Of a DNA stretch of 64,000 nucleotides, positions 8,203 through 17,085 are shown piece by piece (within the stretch, counting starts at the first letter, position 1; each line of letters opens with the position of its first letter). The stretch comes from Thalassospira sp. MCCC 1A01428. GTDB taxonomy: Bacteria; Pseudomonadota; Alphaproteobacteria; Rhodospirillales; Thalassospiraceae. Location of the stretch: contig NZ_JFJZ01000003.1 of NCBI RefSeq assembly GCF_002115825.1, forward strand, positions 1 through 64,000. The letters are read 5' to 3'. Under the pieces are notes generated by a model, which saw nothing but the letters and a program-made list of their open reading frames with translations, had not been told where the DNA came from and searched no databases. A program made the translations under genes and the position numbers.

Positions 8203-9186
8203 CTAGTCAGTTTTTCGGGGTTGGGCGAACCATGCGCCAACCCGGCGCAACCCTTCGCGGGCCTCGACCGGTGGCAACCAGTGTAAATCGCGGCGAATGG
8301 CACGATTATCAATTTGCAACGAACTGGTTAAGCGCTGCACCTGCGCCGTTTTGCCGGTAACCCGGCCAATAAAGCCCAACACACCGGTTGGAACCGACAG
8401 CAAAATCGCTTTTTTGCCCATGCCTTCGGCCAAAAGGGAAATCATTTCACCAATCGAAAAATCCTCGCCATCCGATACCATATAGGTTTTATAACAGGCA
8501 CTTGGGTGCTGCGCGACCACCACACAGGCATCGGCGAGGTTATCAACATGAATTAAACTGCGATAATTATGAATGGCGCCGAATGGCAAGGGAATGCCCC
8601 GGGATGTCAATTTCGCCAAAGCCGCAAAATTGGCCTTTACCCCCGGCCCGTAAACCAGTGGGGGCCGTAATATGGTTAGTCCCAGCCCCGATTCTTCCGA
8701 AAACTGACGCAAGGCATTCTCGGCTTCGGCCTTGGATTGTCCATATGGGTCTTGCGGGTTAACCGGGCTATGTTCGTTGAAGGCCGAAAACAGGGTTTCT
8801 TCGCCATTCACCTTGATCGAACTTACAAAAACCATACGCTTTACATTTTGCGCCGCAGCGGCCCGCGCCAAATGAAGGCTGCCTGCCACATTAACCGCGC
8901 GAAACGCCGCCAGCGGATCAGACGATACATCATTCATCACATGGACGCGTGCTGCCAGATGCACAACACAGTCAACACCCTGCAAATGCCCGGTCCAGTC
9001 GGTATTGCCATCAATATCGCCAATGATCCGGGCATCCCGCGCCAGATCAGCCGGCAACTGTGCCAGGGCAGCTTCAGTGCGCACCAGGGGGCGCACAGTG
9101 AAACCGTCGGCAAGGGCCGCCTTGCATACGGCCCGGCCGACAAAACCATTTGCCCCGGTAATCGCCATTGTTTTCTGGTCGGTCAT
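8203..9186 (-). CDS. NAD-dependent epimerase/dehydratase (extended SDR)
   Basis: 327 residues. The N-terminal NAD site is GANGFVG, the catalytic pair is in YGQSK (Tyr and Lys four residues apart), preceded by the VFVSSIKVNG serine strand, and DPYGQSKAEAE is typical of UDP-hexose epimerases/dehydratases found in surface polysaccharide loci. The C-terminal half is less conserved and ends in a basic stretch, so the sugar substrate cannot be read. It starts directly after the stop of the ribbon-helix-helix gene and ends 13 bp before the AsnB-like gene, so the three are almost certainly one transcript and may act on the same nucleotide-sugar or glycan pathway. Confidence 0.87.
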   Translation of the reverse strand: MTDQKTMAITGANGFVGRAVCKAALADGFTVRPLVRTEAALAQLPADLARDARIIGDIDGNTDWTGHLQGVDCVVHLAARVHVMNDVSSDPLAAFRAVNVAGSLHLARAAAAQNVKRMVFVSSIKVNGEETLFSAFNEHSPVNPQDPYGQSKAEAENALRQFSEESGLGLTILRPPLVYGPGVKANFAALAKLTSRGIPLPFGAIHNYRSLIHVDNLADACVVVAQHPSACYKTYMVSDGEDFSIGEMISLLAEGMGKKAILLSVPTGVLGFIGRVTGKTAQVQRLTSSLQIDNRAIRRDLHWLPPVEAREGLRRVGAWFAQPRKTD

Positions 9187-9459
9187 TTATTCAGGCTCGC
9201 CTTGATCGGGGTTAAGGGCTGGTGTTTCATCCGGTCGTGCCATATTCAGGCGTTGTTGCAAATCACCCAAAACATACAATCGCAACGCGCTGGACAAATT
9301 TCCCTCGCGTCCTTCATCAATCAGCACCACCATTTCTGCAATGCTGCGCCCTTCTCGCATGGCAATGCGTTGCAATTCCTGCCAAAACGCATCTTCCAGC
9401 GAAAAACTGGTCCGGTGTCCGGCAATGGTGATGGATCGCTTGCGAACTTCGGTATTCAT
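9187..9459 (-). CDS. Ribbon-helix-helix domain protein
   Basis: 90 residues from the ATG at 9459, which has a GGAA site at good distance; a longer reading from a TTG at 9513 adds a hydrophobic stretch that does not belong to the family. The beta strand and helices (RKRSITIAGHRTSFSLEDAFWQELQRIA, read in two parts around residues 5-35, then GRSIAEMVVLID and NLSSALRLYVL) match the RHH_4 ribbon-helix-helix family, small DNA-binding or pairing proteins common in alphaproteobacteria. The tail is acidic and proline-rich. It is first in the set with the epimerase and AsnB-like genes, and might regulate them; the 85 bp to the divergent phosphoesterase gene would hold the operator. Confidence 0.8.
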   Translation of the reverse strand: MNTEVRKRSITIAGHRTSFSLEDAFWQELQRIAMREGRSIAEMVVLIDEGREGNLSSALRLYVLGDLQQRLNMARPDETPALNPDQGEPE

Positions 9460-9544
9460 CAAAAATTCCATTGAACACACAAATAAAACAACACGATATA
9501 GTCTTAGCAGCAAGCGCGTATACAGTCAGGAACAAACGGGGCCA

Positions 9545-10336
9545 ATGATGAAACTTATCCACCTTAGCGATTGCCATTTCACCGACCCTGTCCCCGATAC
9601 CCCGCCTGGCAGTAAACCACACCCGCAAAAAACCCTGCAAGCCGTCATTGCCGATATTTGCCAATGGCATAGTGATGCCGAACTATGTGTGATTTCCGGT
9701 GATTTAACCCACCAGGGCACCCTTGCCCAATATGCGCTGTTTCGCGATACCATCGCGGCCCTGCCGATGCCGGTGCATGTTATTCCCGGCAATCATGATG
9801 TACGCGACACAATGCTTACAACCCTGCCCGATACCCCGTGCGATGAAAACGGTTTCATCAATTATTCATTTACCTGCAATGGCATACGTATCGTGATGCT
9901 TGATACTCTGTCCGACGGTGAAGATAGCGGCATTTTATGCCCCATGCGCCTTGCATGGCTGAAAACCGAACTGCACCATTCACGCAACCTGCCCTGCCTG
10001 GTTTTCATGCACCATCCGCCTGTCGCAATGGGTTTACCATTTATGGACAGCATAAATTTGCAAAACGCCGATGCCTTTGGCGACGTTTTGCAAGTCCACC
10101 CGGCCATTCGCCACATCTTTTTCGGGCATCTGCATCGCCCCTGCCACGGCATTTGGCGCGGTATTCCCTTTACCGGGGGTGCCAGCAGTTTTACCGGGCA
10201 ACCGCTGGCAATGCAGCCGGGCGCGGGGTTGCCCGATAAACCCTGGCTGGAACCGGGATATGGCATTGCGCTGATCAATGAAAATGACGCCTCGGTGCGC
10301 TATCATTTTGAAACAGTGCCAAACCCGAAAAATTAA
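9545..10336 (+). CDS. Calcineurin-like metallophosphoesterase (CpdA-type)
   Basis: 263 residues. Of the tandem ATGs at 9545 and 9548, either gives the classic N-terminus MKLIHLSDCHF. All metal-binding motifs of class III cyclic-nucleotide phosphodiesterases are present: SDCHF, GDLTHQG, PGNHDVR, MHHPP and GHLHRP. The enzyme should hydrolyse a phosphodiester, cAMP being the best-known substrate of CpdA/Icc proteins, with a di-metal centre in the cytosol. Several relatives cleave other cyclic nucleotides or phosphodiesters, so cAMP is only the first guess. It is transcribed divergently from the RHH-epimerase-AsnB set and convergently with queG, with only 9 bp between the stops. Confidence 0.87.
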   Translation: MMKLIHLSDCHFTDPVPDTPPGSKPHPQKTLQAVIADICQWHSDAELCVISGDLTHQGTLAQYALFRDTIAALPMPVHVIPGNHDVRDTMLTTLPDTPCDENGFINYSFTCNGIRIVMLDTLSDGEDSGILCPMRLAWLKTELHHSRNLPCLVFMHHPPVAMGLPFMDSINLQNADAFGDVLQVHPAIRHIFFGHLHRPCHGIWRGIPFTGGASSFTGQPLAMQPGAGLPDKPWLEPGYGIALINENDASVRYHFETVPNPKN

Positions 10337-10345
10337 GCCTGAAAT

Positions 10346-11506
10346 TCAGGCTGCATTGTTCCATTCTGCCAAAACCGTTTCATCGGTTTCCTTTGCCAAC
10401 TGATGGCTTCGCACATCGTTAAACGATGCCGGGTCCATTAATTGTGCCATTGCCCATACCGCGCTGGCACGAATAAGGACGGATGGATCCTCTAACAGGG
10501 TGCGCACCTGTGTAAGAATACTGGCATCCGCACCCTTGTTATCATTGCCAATCGCAATCAGCACATTGCGCAAAAACTTTGCCCGGCCAATCCGTTTGAT
10601 TGGCGATCCGGCAAAAAAGGCGCGAAAGGCTTCGTCATCCATTTCCAAAAAATCGGCCAGCCGTGGCGCGGTAAGCTCGGCACGCGGCATAAAGGCCAAT
10701 TCTTCTGTGCGGCTGGCAAATTTGTTCCACGGGCAAACCGACAAACAGTCATCACACCCATAAATGCGATTGCCCATCGCCCGGCGAAATTCGTGCGGAA
10801 TGACGCCGTCATGCTCGATCGTCAGGTATGAAATGCACCGCCTGGCGTCAAGTTTATAGGGTTCGGGAAACGCATTGGTCGGGCAGGCATCCAGACAATT
10901 GCGACACGATCCGCAATGGTCAATCTCGGGTTTTTGCGGGGCATCGTCAAATTGCAGGGTGGTAAAAACCTCGCCCAGAAACAACCACGACCCATATTCG
11001 CGCGACACCACATTGGTATGCTTGCCCTGCCAGCCAATGCCCCCGGCCTGGGCCAGCGGTTTTTCCAAAACCGGCGCCGTATCGACAAACACCTTTACCT
11101 GTTCTGCCCCGCCGGTTTGCTCCACCAGCCAGCGGGCCAGTTGTTTCAAACGTTTTTTGATCAGGTCGTGATAATCGCGGTTTTGCGCATAAACCGAAAT
11201 CATTGCCCGGTCGGGATGGTCCAGCAAGGCAAGCGGGTTTTCGGCCGGGCCATAATTGGTGCCCAGCACAATCACGCTTTTTACATCTTCCCACAAAACA
11301 CGCGGGTCACGGCGACGTGGTAGCCGTTCGGGGTCCGCCATCCAGGCCATGCTACCAAATTCCTGCCCGGCAACAAATTCATCCAGCCGCTGCTGGTTGC
11401 GGGCATCAATTTCGGGGCGCGCAATACCGCAAACGTCAAAGCCAATTTCCCTGGCTTTGGCGCGAAGCATATCAAGGCTGACGATGTTCGCCGTTTTGGC
11501 TGTCAT
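10346..11506 (-). CDS. queG: Epoxyqueuosine reductase
   Basis: 386 residues. QueG reduces epoxyqueuosine to queuosine at position 34 of tRNAs, the last step of Q synthesis, using a cobalamin and two [4Fe-4S] clusters. The cluster motifs are visible: CGSCRNCLDACPTNAF, CISYL and GCDDCLSVCPWN. The N-terminus (AREIGFDVCGIARPE) and the pattern WLFLGEV fit the family, and the C-terminal 70 residues are HEAT-like helices (LRNVLIAIGN, RASAVWAMAQL) that contact tRNA in known structures. It lies about 5 kb from queF, tgt and queA on the same strand, separated by iron-uptake genes, so it is part of the same metabolic module but not the same transcript. Confidence 0.95.
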   Translation of the reverse strand: MTAKTANIVSLDMLRAKAREIGFDVCGIARPEIDARNQQRLDEFVAGQEFGSMAWMADPERLPRRRDPRVLWEDVKSVIVLGTNYGPAENPLALLDHPDRAMISVYAQNRDYHDLIKKRLKQLARWLVEQTGGAEQVKVFVDTAPVLEKPLAQAGGIGWQGKHTNVVSREYGSWLFLGEVFTTLQFDDAPQKPEIDHCGSCRNCLDACPTNAFPEPYKLDARRCISYLTIEHDGVIPHEFRRAMGNRIYGCDDCLSVCPWNKFASRTEELAFMPRAELTAPRLADFLEMDDEAFRAFFAGSPIKRIGRAKFLRNVLIAIGNDNKGADASILTQVRTLLEDPSVLIRASAVWAMAQLMDPASFNDVRSHQLAKETDETVLAEWNNAA

Positions 11507-11587
11507 GGCAACGGGTTTGGCTTATCTGTGTTATTTGTGTTTTCTATCTCTCGGTGCCGCCTTATATCGTTTTTCACACAAAAAACA

Positions 11588-11616
11588 AAAGGCCGCAGCA
11601 TTACACCACGGCCTTT
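11588..11616 (-). terminator. Intrinsic terminator downstream of the TonB receptor
   Basis: AAAGGCCG (11588-11595) pairs with CGGCCTTT (11609-11616). On the minus strand the stem is followed by TTTTGTTTTTT. It is 280 bp past the receptor stop; in between (11617-11896) I see only a CAGTCCGG/CCGGACTG hairpin at 11709-11733 and no gene. Confidence 0.65.
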
Positions 11617-11896
11617 ATCGCCAAAAATCAAACAGCAGATCACCTGTTACAGGTCAAAAAGGCCGCAAAACCCGGCACTGCCACCGCAAAATATTGATGG
11701 GTGAATTACAGTCCGGATGCGAAAGCCGGACTGACCACTTCATGCAATGACACCCCCTTCAACAGGAAGATTAAGACCTTTGATGTAGCGCGCGGCGTTA
11801 CAGAATTGGCTAAAAAATCAGGGTGCAGCACCGAACGGGCCGCCCCCCTCTTTTCATGTCAGGTCGTGCATGGCGCGACGTCGCGCATTTTGCCTT

Positions 11897-14413
11897 CTAG
11901 AAACGATACCGCAAGGTCGCCAGCATGGTGCGTTCCTGACCGACGTAACAGTTCGCAAGGTTATAACAGGACGCAATGTAATCCTTGTCGAACAGGTTAT
12001 TGATGTTAAAGCGCATATCGGCATTTTCCACACCAATGCGCGACAGGTCGTAATCAAACGACAGATCAACAATGGTGTAATCGGGTACGCGCTGGGTATT
12101 GTCCGCCGTCGCCCAGGTTTCGCCGACATAGCGCGCCCCGGCCCCGACATCCAGCCCGGCCAACACCCCGGCATCAAAGCTGTATTTACCCCATAAGGAT
12201 GCCGTGTGCTCAGGTACCTGCATCGGTGTTTTACCGTCCTTGGCATCGCCCGGCGCATCATAGCTGGCATCGGTATAGGCATATCCGGCTGTCATGCTGA
12301 AATGATCGGTCAGTTTTGCCCGTGCCTCCAGCTCGATCCCTTGCGATTTAATTGTACCTGCGGGCGAATACACAAAGGTCACCGGGTCGGCAATCGCGAC
12401 ATTTTCCTGTTCAATATGAAAAACCGATGCGGTGAACAACATATCGCGCCCTTTGGGCTGATATTTGATCCCGGCTTCATATTGCGTGCCTTCGGTCGGG
12501 GCCAGCGGGTCACCATTGGCATCGGCATACAGGTTAGGGTTAAACGATTCCGAATAGTTGAAATAAGGTGCAATGCCGTTATCGAACAAATACAGTAACC
12601 CGGCACGGGTGGTCAGTTTGCTGCGGTCTTCGCCGGTGCGCTTTTCTGTCAAACGGTTCAGGTTATCGGTTTCCACCCAATCCTCGCGCGCGCCCAGTGA
12701 CAACCGCCAGTTTTCATAGGCAAGCTGGTCCTGCACATACACCCCGGTTTGTTCCAGCGTTTTGGTCGCCAGCGCATACGGCGTGCCAAATGTGACATTG
12801 GCATTGCCATAGGACGGGTTCCACGGGTTGATGCCTGACACAGCAGTGTACCAATAATTGGTCCGTGATCGGCGATGCTGATAATCCAGCCCGCCTATAA
12901 CGGTATGATCCACACTGCCCGTACTGAAATTGCCTGTTAGCTGGTTATCAACCGTAAAGGCCCGCAGGCTTTCATAACCGCCATAATAGGCACGTTTCAA
13001 ATTGTTGGTACTACCATCCCAGCCTGTTTGGTAAATCTGGTCAATATCAACATCTGAATCCAGAAACCGGAAATTCTGTTTGAATGTCAGATCGTCGTCA
13101 AAATCATGCTCGAACTGATAGCCAACCATGTTTTGTGTGCGATCAAACTTTTCCAGAGACGGTTCACCGTCAAAAAAATCACGTGGAAGATACTGCCCGT
13201 TATGGGGATAAAGTGTTCCTTCTGCGGGCACGCCATTGTGGGTACCGCCTTCGGGGTCGCGCTGAAAATACCCCATCAGGGTCAGGCGAGTATCATCGGT
13301 AAAATTCGCCGTTAACGACGGTGCGATGACATAACGTTCTTCTTTGGCATAATCAAACTGGGTATCAGATGCATCGGCCTTGCCAACCAGCCGATAGGCC
13401 AGCTTGCCACCTTCACGGATCGGGCCGGTTATATCAAAGGCAACGCCGCGCTGCTGGCGCGTACCATATGAAACCTCGACTTCGCCCTTTTGATCAAATT
13501 CGGGTTTTTTACTGCTAAGGGCGACCAATCCGCCCGGCGACGACCGGCCATATAAAACCGATGCCGGGCCTTTTACGGTATCAATCCGTTCCACAAAATA
13601 CGGGTCAATCTGCATTGAGCTATAGGTCGAATCATCGCTCATGGTTTTCATGCCATCGAGATAGATATTATCGATGCTGCGATCGACCAGCCCGCGCAAA
13701 ATCACGTAATCATAACGGTTTGATGCCCCGACCTGCCCGGTAAAAGCCCCGGGGGTATAGCGCATCGCCTGCATCACTGTTTGCGATCCCTGATCTTCGA
13801 TTTCGTCCGATGTCACCACCGAAATGCTTTGCGGCGTTTCCAGAATTGACGTGTCGGTTTTGGTCGCCGACAATGACCGTTTGGCGACATATCCCTGTAC
13901 CGGGCCGTCTGCACGTTCAAATTCCTTGTCGGCTTCCACCCGTACCGGGTCCAGCACCACATCCCCGTCGGCCGCACCGTTGATCGTTACCTTTTCAATC
14001 GTGATGGTGTCGCCACTGGTCACGCGCCAGTTGTAACCTGATCCGGCCAGTAAACGGTGCAACGCCTGGTCACGGGTAAAACTGCCAATAACAGCAGGCG
14101 ATTGCGCACTGGCGACACCGTCGCTGGGGAAAAACAGTTTCACATTGGCCTGATCGGCAAAAAGGGTTAGTGCGCGGTCCATGTTCTGGGCGGGAATGCT
14201 GAAATTAATTGCCGCATCATCGGCAACCGGCCCACTTTGCGCCCACGAAGATGTTGCCGGTATCATGCCCCCGGCCAGGGCTGCGCCCGATATCATGGTT
14301 GTCATCATCAACCGGCCCGCCCAGCGGGTGGCAGCGCGACCGGAAATACGATGTGAAGAAGCGGCAAAAAAGGGTGTGGCCTGCCGGTTGGCACGGTTGG
14401 AACCCAGCGTCAT
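11897..14413 (-). CDS. TonB-dependent siderophore receptor with STN signalling domain
   Basis: 838 residues, outer membrane. After a long basic leader and signal peptide (ATSSWAQ) comes a secretin/TonB short N-terminal domain (about residues 70-145; NFSIPAQNMDRALTLFA), then the plug (ISVVTSDEIEDQGSQTVMQA, GLVDRSIDNIYLDGM) and a 22-strand barrel ending in the expected C-terminal aromatic residue (TLRYRF). Receptors with the STN domain both import a ferric siderophore and signal through an anti-sigma factor to an ECF sigma factor; both partners lie directly upstream. The siderophore cannot be read, but the plug resembles receptors for hydroxamate or mixed-type ferric siderophores. A Fur-box match sits 44-58 bases upstream of the start. 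Confidence 0.93.
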   Translation of the reverse strand: MTLGSNRANRQATPFFAASSHRISGRAATRWAGRLMMTTMISGAALAGGMIPATSSWAQSGPVADDAAINFSIPAQNMDRALTLFADQANVKLFFPSDGVASAQSPAVIGSFTRDQALHRLLAGSGYNWRVTSGDTITIEKVTINGAADGDVVLDPVRVEADKEFERADGPVQGYVAKRSLSATKTDTSILETPQSISVVTSDEIEDQGSQTVMQAMRYTPGAFTGQVGASNRYDYVILRGLVDRSIDNIYLDGMKTMSDDSTYSSMQIDPYFVERIDTVKGPASVLYGRSSPGGLVALSSKKPEFDQKGEVEVSYGTRQQRGVAFDITGPIREGGKLAYRLVGKADASDTQFDYAKEERYVIAPSLTANFTDDTRLTLMGYFQRDPEGGTHNGVPAEGTLYPHNGQYLPRDFFDGEPSLEKFDRTQNMVGYQFEHDFDDDLTFKQNFRFLDSDVDIDQIYQTGWDGSTNNLKRAYYGGYESLRAFTVDNQLTGNFSTGSVDHTVIGGLDYQHRRSRTNYWYTAVSGINPWNPSYGNANVTFGTPYALATKTLEQTGVYVQDQLAYENWRLSLGAREDWVETDNLNRLTEKRTGEDRSKLTTRAGLLYLFDNGIAPYFNYSESFNPNLYADANGDPLAPTEGTQYEAGIKYQPKGRDMLFTASVFHIEQENVAIADPVTFVYSPAGTIKSQGIELEARAKLTDHFSMTAGYAYTDASYDAPGDAKDGKTPMQVPEHTASLWGKYSFDAGVLAGLDVGAGARYVGETWATADNTQRVPDYTIVDLSFDYDLSRIGVENADMRFNINNLFDKDYIASCYNLANCYVGQERTMLATLRYRF

Positions 14414-14456
14414 ATTGTTTAACCCTTAAATTTAATCATCCCAATGCAAATGATTT

Positions 14457-14471
14457 TGATAACGGTTATCA
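14457..14471. promoter_or_regulatory. Predicted Fur box upstream of the TonB receptor
   Basis: The perfect 7-1-7 inverted repeat TGATAAC-g-GTTATCA matches the Fur consensus TGATAATnATTATCA at 12 of 14 positions. It lies 44-58 bases before the receptor start, where a repressor could block the promoter. Confidence 0.6.
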
Positions 14472-14572
14472 CTTGCTGTTGGTCATATGACGAAACCGGC
14501 ATTCGAAACTTGCAGCAAAAATTTCAAAAAATTTTGCCAGTTTTCGACTTCATCTTATTTCAGGGTTTTAAA

Positions 14573-15760
14573 TCAATAGATTACAGTTGCAACCATGGTA
14601 GAAAAAACATGTGCATCCGTGGTATCGTCAATCGATTTCAACAGATCATCAAGGTCATTCAAATCGAAAACACCACTGACTTTAAGGTCTGCCAGTTGCT
14701 GATTTGCCAAAATGATCCGGCCTTTACGATAACGTTGAATTTCCGCAATCACTGCTGACAATGGCTGACGATTAAAAATCAGCTTGCCGCGCATCCATGC
14801 GGTTTGGGCATCTACCCCGTCTGACAAAACGTCCGATAGTTTCCCTGACCCGTCATAGGAAACCCGTTGTCCTGCCGTAATATTAACCGGAAGGGTTGTC
14901 TTTTGCCCGGTTGAAACGGCGACAATGCCTTCGCGAACACCAACATGCACGCCATCGTCGGCCAGCTGCACGTCATAAACCGTACCTACCGCACGCGCCT
15001 GCCCGTTTTGTGCCATCACAACAAAGGGGCGGGCCGGGTTTTTGGCCACTTCAAACAGGGCTTCGCCTGCATCCAAATGCACTTCGCGCCGGGAAGGCGA
15101 ATAATTAATCGACAATGCCGATGCGGTGTTTAAATGCACCAACGTGCCATCAGGCAACGAAACCGTGCGATGTTCACCAATACCCGTTGCGTAATCGGCA
15201 AACAGCCCGGCCACCGGGCCAACCATGCCCGGCACAATCACGCCAGCCGTTAAACAAACCAGCACGCCCAATGACGCCAGCAACACCGCCGTGCCCCGCC
15301 CTATCGGCCATGCCGGTTTGCGTATTTTCGCATGACCATTACGGTGCAAGTGCATGGCGTGGTCATACTGTGCCTCGCGGTCCGCCGATATTGATCCACG
15401 GCGACCCTGGCCAAACCCTGGTGTAGCCATCGGCATAGCGTGGCGTGGTTTTGCTTTCGAGATTATGTGGCGATGCCCACCCTCGTTTCCGGCCTGCCAG
15501 TTCTGCGCTGCACCGGTTTGCCCTATGCCATGTAACAGCAACCGGGCCTCGTCCATTGCGACAGCATGATCGGGCGATTGCGACAACCAATCGTAATAAT
15601 CCTGTTGCACATCGTCACTGACATGACCGGACGACAGCGTTACCAGCCAATTAATGGCCGTATCGCTGATATCCCGGTTGTCGTGGTTTTGATCGCGGTC
15701 CTGCCCGTCTGTATCCTTGGTCACCGGCGCATTCCTGTTGTTTGGCCATCCACCTGGCAC
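14573..15760 (-). CDS. FecR-type anti-sigma factor / signal transducer
   Basis: 395 residues from a GTG at 15760; a second GTG at 15724 has a better AGGA site and would give 383 residues. The N-terminus is the cytoplasmic DUF4880 region (TAINWLVTLSSG, YDWLSQSPDHAVAMDEA) that binds the sigma factor. One membrane helix follows at about residues 150-172 (VLLASLGVLVCLTAGVIV), then the periplasmic FecR domain (HRTVSLPDGTLVHLNTASAL, GEALFEVAKNPARPFVV) and a C-terminal STN-like part that would touch the receptor. It lies between the ECF sigma gene and the receptor gene in the usual order fecI-fecR-receptor. Confidence 0.92.
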   Translation of the reverse strand: MPGGWPNNRNAPVTKDTDGQDRDQNHDNRDISDTAINWLVTLSSGHVSDDVQQDYYDWLSQSPDHAVAMDEARLLLHGIGQTGAAQNWQAGNEGGHRHIISKAKPRHAMPMATPGFGQGRRGSISADREAQYDHAMHLHRNGHAKIRKPAWPIGRGTAVLLASLGVLVCLTAGVIVPGMVGPVAGLFADYATGIGEHRTVSLPDGTLVHLNTASALSINYSPSRREVHLDAGEALFEVAKNPARPFVVMAQNGQARAVGTVYDVQLADDGVHVGVREGIVAVSTGQKTTLPVNITAGQRVSYDGSGKLSDVLSDGVDAQTAWMRGKLIFNRQPLSAVIAEIQRYRKGRIILANQQLADLKVSGVFDLNDLDDLLKSIDDTTDAHVFSTMVATVIY

Positions 15761-15824
15761 AGGGAAAATTGCCCCCCTGATTTATAGACGTTCAGGCACC
15801 GCCAAACCGGCAATTCAAATGTCA

Positions 15825-16352
15825 TTATTTTTGGTCCGCCCGCCAAAGTTCATCGCGGCATTGTTGCAAGGCACGGGCAATATATTTGGCAACCATGCTT
15901 TCCGAAACCCCCAATTTCCGCGCGATTTCGGCATGGGGCAAGCCATCAACCCGAAACATCAACAGGGCACGACGCGGGTTCTCCGGCAATCGGTCCAATG
16001 CACAATCTAGCAAAGCCAGTTGTTCACGGCCCATCGCCGTGGCCTCAGGCGATGGTTTTGGGTCGGCCACCAGTGCGGCGGCACCTGCGGTATCGGCGGC
16101 ATTGGCATTGTGGCGCTTTTCACGGCGCAACCAGTCAATCGCCAGGTTACCGGCAACCCGGTAAATATAGGCACGCGGGTTATCAATTGGCACATCGCCC
16201 GGCGGCGATGATGCCAGGCGCAAATAGGTATCCTGGGCAATATCGGCAGCCCGTTGGGAATCCCCGCCCATACGACGGGTTAAAAACCGCACCAGATGGT
16301 CGTAATTTTCCTGAAAACTGCTGATTAAAATCGACGCTGTATCGCGACGCAT
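15825..16352 (-). CDS. FecI-type ECF RNA polymerase sigma factor
   Basis: 175 residues. Region 2 (YDHLVRFLTRRMGGDSQRAADIAQDTYLRL, about residues 15-45, and the DNA-melting NPRAYIYRVAGNLAIDWLRR) and region 4 (LPENPRRALLMFRVDGLPHAEIARKLGVSESMV, about 118-150) are intact, with the short length of iron-starvation ECF sigma factors. It should direct transcription of the TonB receptor when the FecR protein reports ferric siderophore. The start at 16352 is an ATG. A very good Fur-box match lies about 100 bp upstream, so the regulator itself is probably made only under iron limitation. Confidence 0.93.
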   Translation of the reverse strand: MRRDTASILISSFQENYDHLVRFLTRRMGGDSQRAADIAQDTYLRLASSPPGDVPIDNPRAYIYRVAGNLAIDWLRREKRHNANAADTAGAAALVADPKPSPEATAMGREQLALLDCALDRLPENPRRALLMFRVDGLPHAEIARKLGVSESMVAKYIARALQQCRDELWRADQK

Positions 16353-16453
16353 CTATGTGGCCCATCTTGCGCAAACATCTGCTGTACAAACCTGCCGTTC
16401 CTTCCGACAGCGCACAACACCCCTTGCATAACAAGAACGCCCCACTCTCGCAA

Positions 16454-16468
16454 TGAGAATAATTATCA
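16454..16468. promoter_or_regulatory. Predicted Fur box upstream of the ECF sigma gene
   Basis: TGAGAAT-a-ATTATCA matches the 7-1-7 Fur consensus at 13 of 14 positions. It lies 102-116 bases upstream of the sigma-factor ATG, in the only intergenic region available to its promoter. Confidence 0.7.
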
Positions 16469-16599
16469 ATATTACCAAGCGGTCAATAAAAAACAGGGCA
16501 CCCAAAAGATGCCCTGCCTATATGCCGTTCAAAAACATATCATTCTGATACATTTTTCAATAACCGGTCACACCCGGTCACACAGCGATAACGGCTTTG

Positions 16600-17067
16600 T
16601 CAGCCACGCCCGCGATACGGTGCAACCCCCTGATCAGGGATCCACACGCCTTCGGGCGCCGGGCCGGTCTGATAAAACACATCAATCGGTATCCCGCCAC
16701 GCGGATACCAATAACCGCCAATCCGCAACCATTTGGGGTTCAGCGTTTCGGCAATACGCTTGCCAATGCTCACCGTGCAATCTTCGTGAAAGGCACCGTG
16801 ATTGCGAAACGAGGTTAAAAACAGCTTTAACGACTTGCTTTCAACCAGCCAGCCATCCGGGATGTAATCAATTACGATGTGGGCAAAATCGGGCTGGCCG
16901 GTGATCGGGCACAAAGACGTAAATTCCGGGGCGACAAACCGCACGCAATAATCCGTACCTTCCTGCGGGTTTTTCACCTTTTCCAGCACGGCTTCTTCGG
17001 GGCTGGCGGGCTGTTTGGTATCACCACCCAGCATGGTCAGGTTTTGATAAATGCTTTGGTCTGACAT
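16600..17067 (-). CDS. queF: NADPH-dependent 7-cyano-7-deazaguanine reductase
   Basis: 155 residues, the length of the short, unimodular QueF type. The enzyme reduces preQ0 to preQ1, the base that Tgt inserts in tRNA. The catalytic Cys53 and Asp60 lie in [12 protein letters not shown], and the substrate-binding motif ESKSLK is at 76-81, followed by [14 protein letters not shown]. It begins 18 bp after the stop of tgt on the same strand, making it the last gene of a yhhQ-queA-tgt-queF run. No terminator is obvious in the 230 bp beyond its stop. Confidence 0.95.
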   Translation of the reverse strand: MSDQSIYQNLTMLGGDTKQPASPEEAVLEKVKNPQEGTDYCVRFVAPEFTSLCPITGQPDFAHIVIDYIPDGWLVESKSLKLFLTSFRNHGAFHEDCTVSIGKRIAETLNPKWLRIGGYWYPRGGIPIDVFYQTGPAPEGVWIPDQGVAPYRGRG

Positions 17068-17085
17068 GGTATCTATCCCTTCGCC

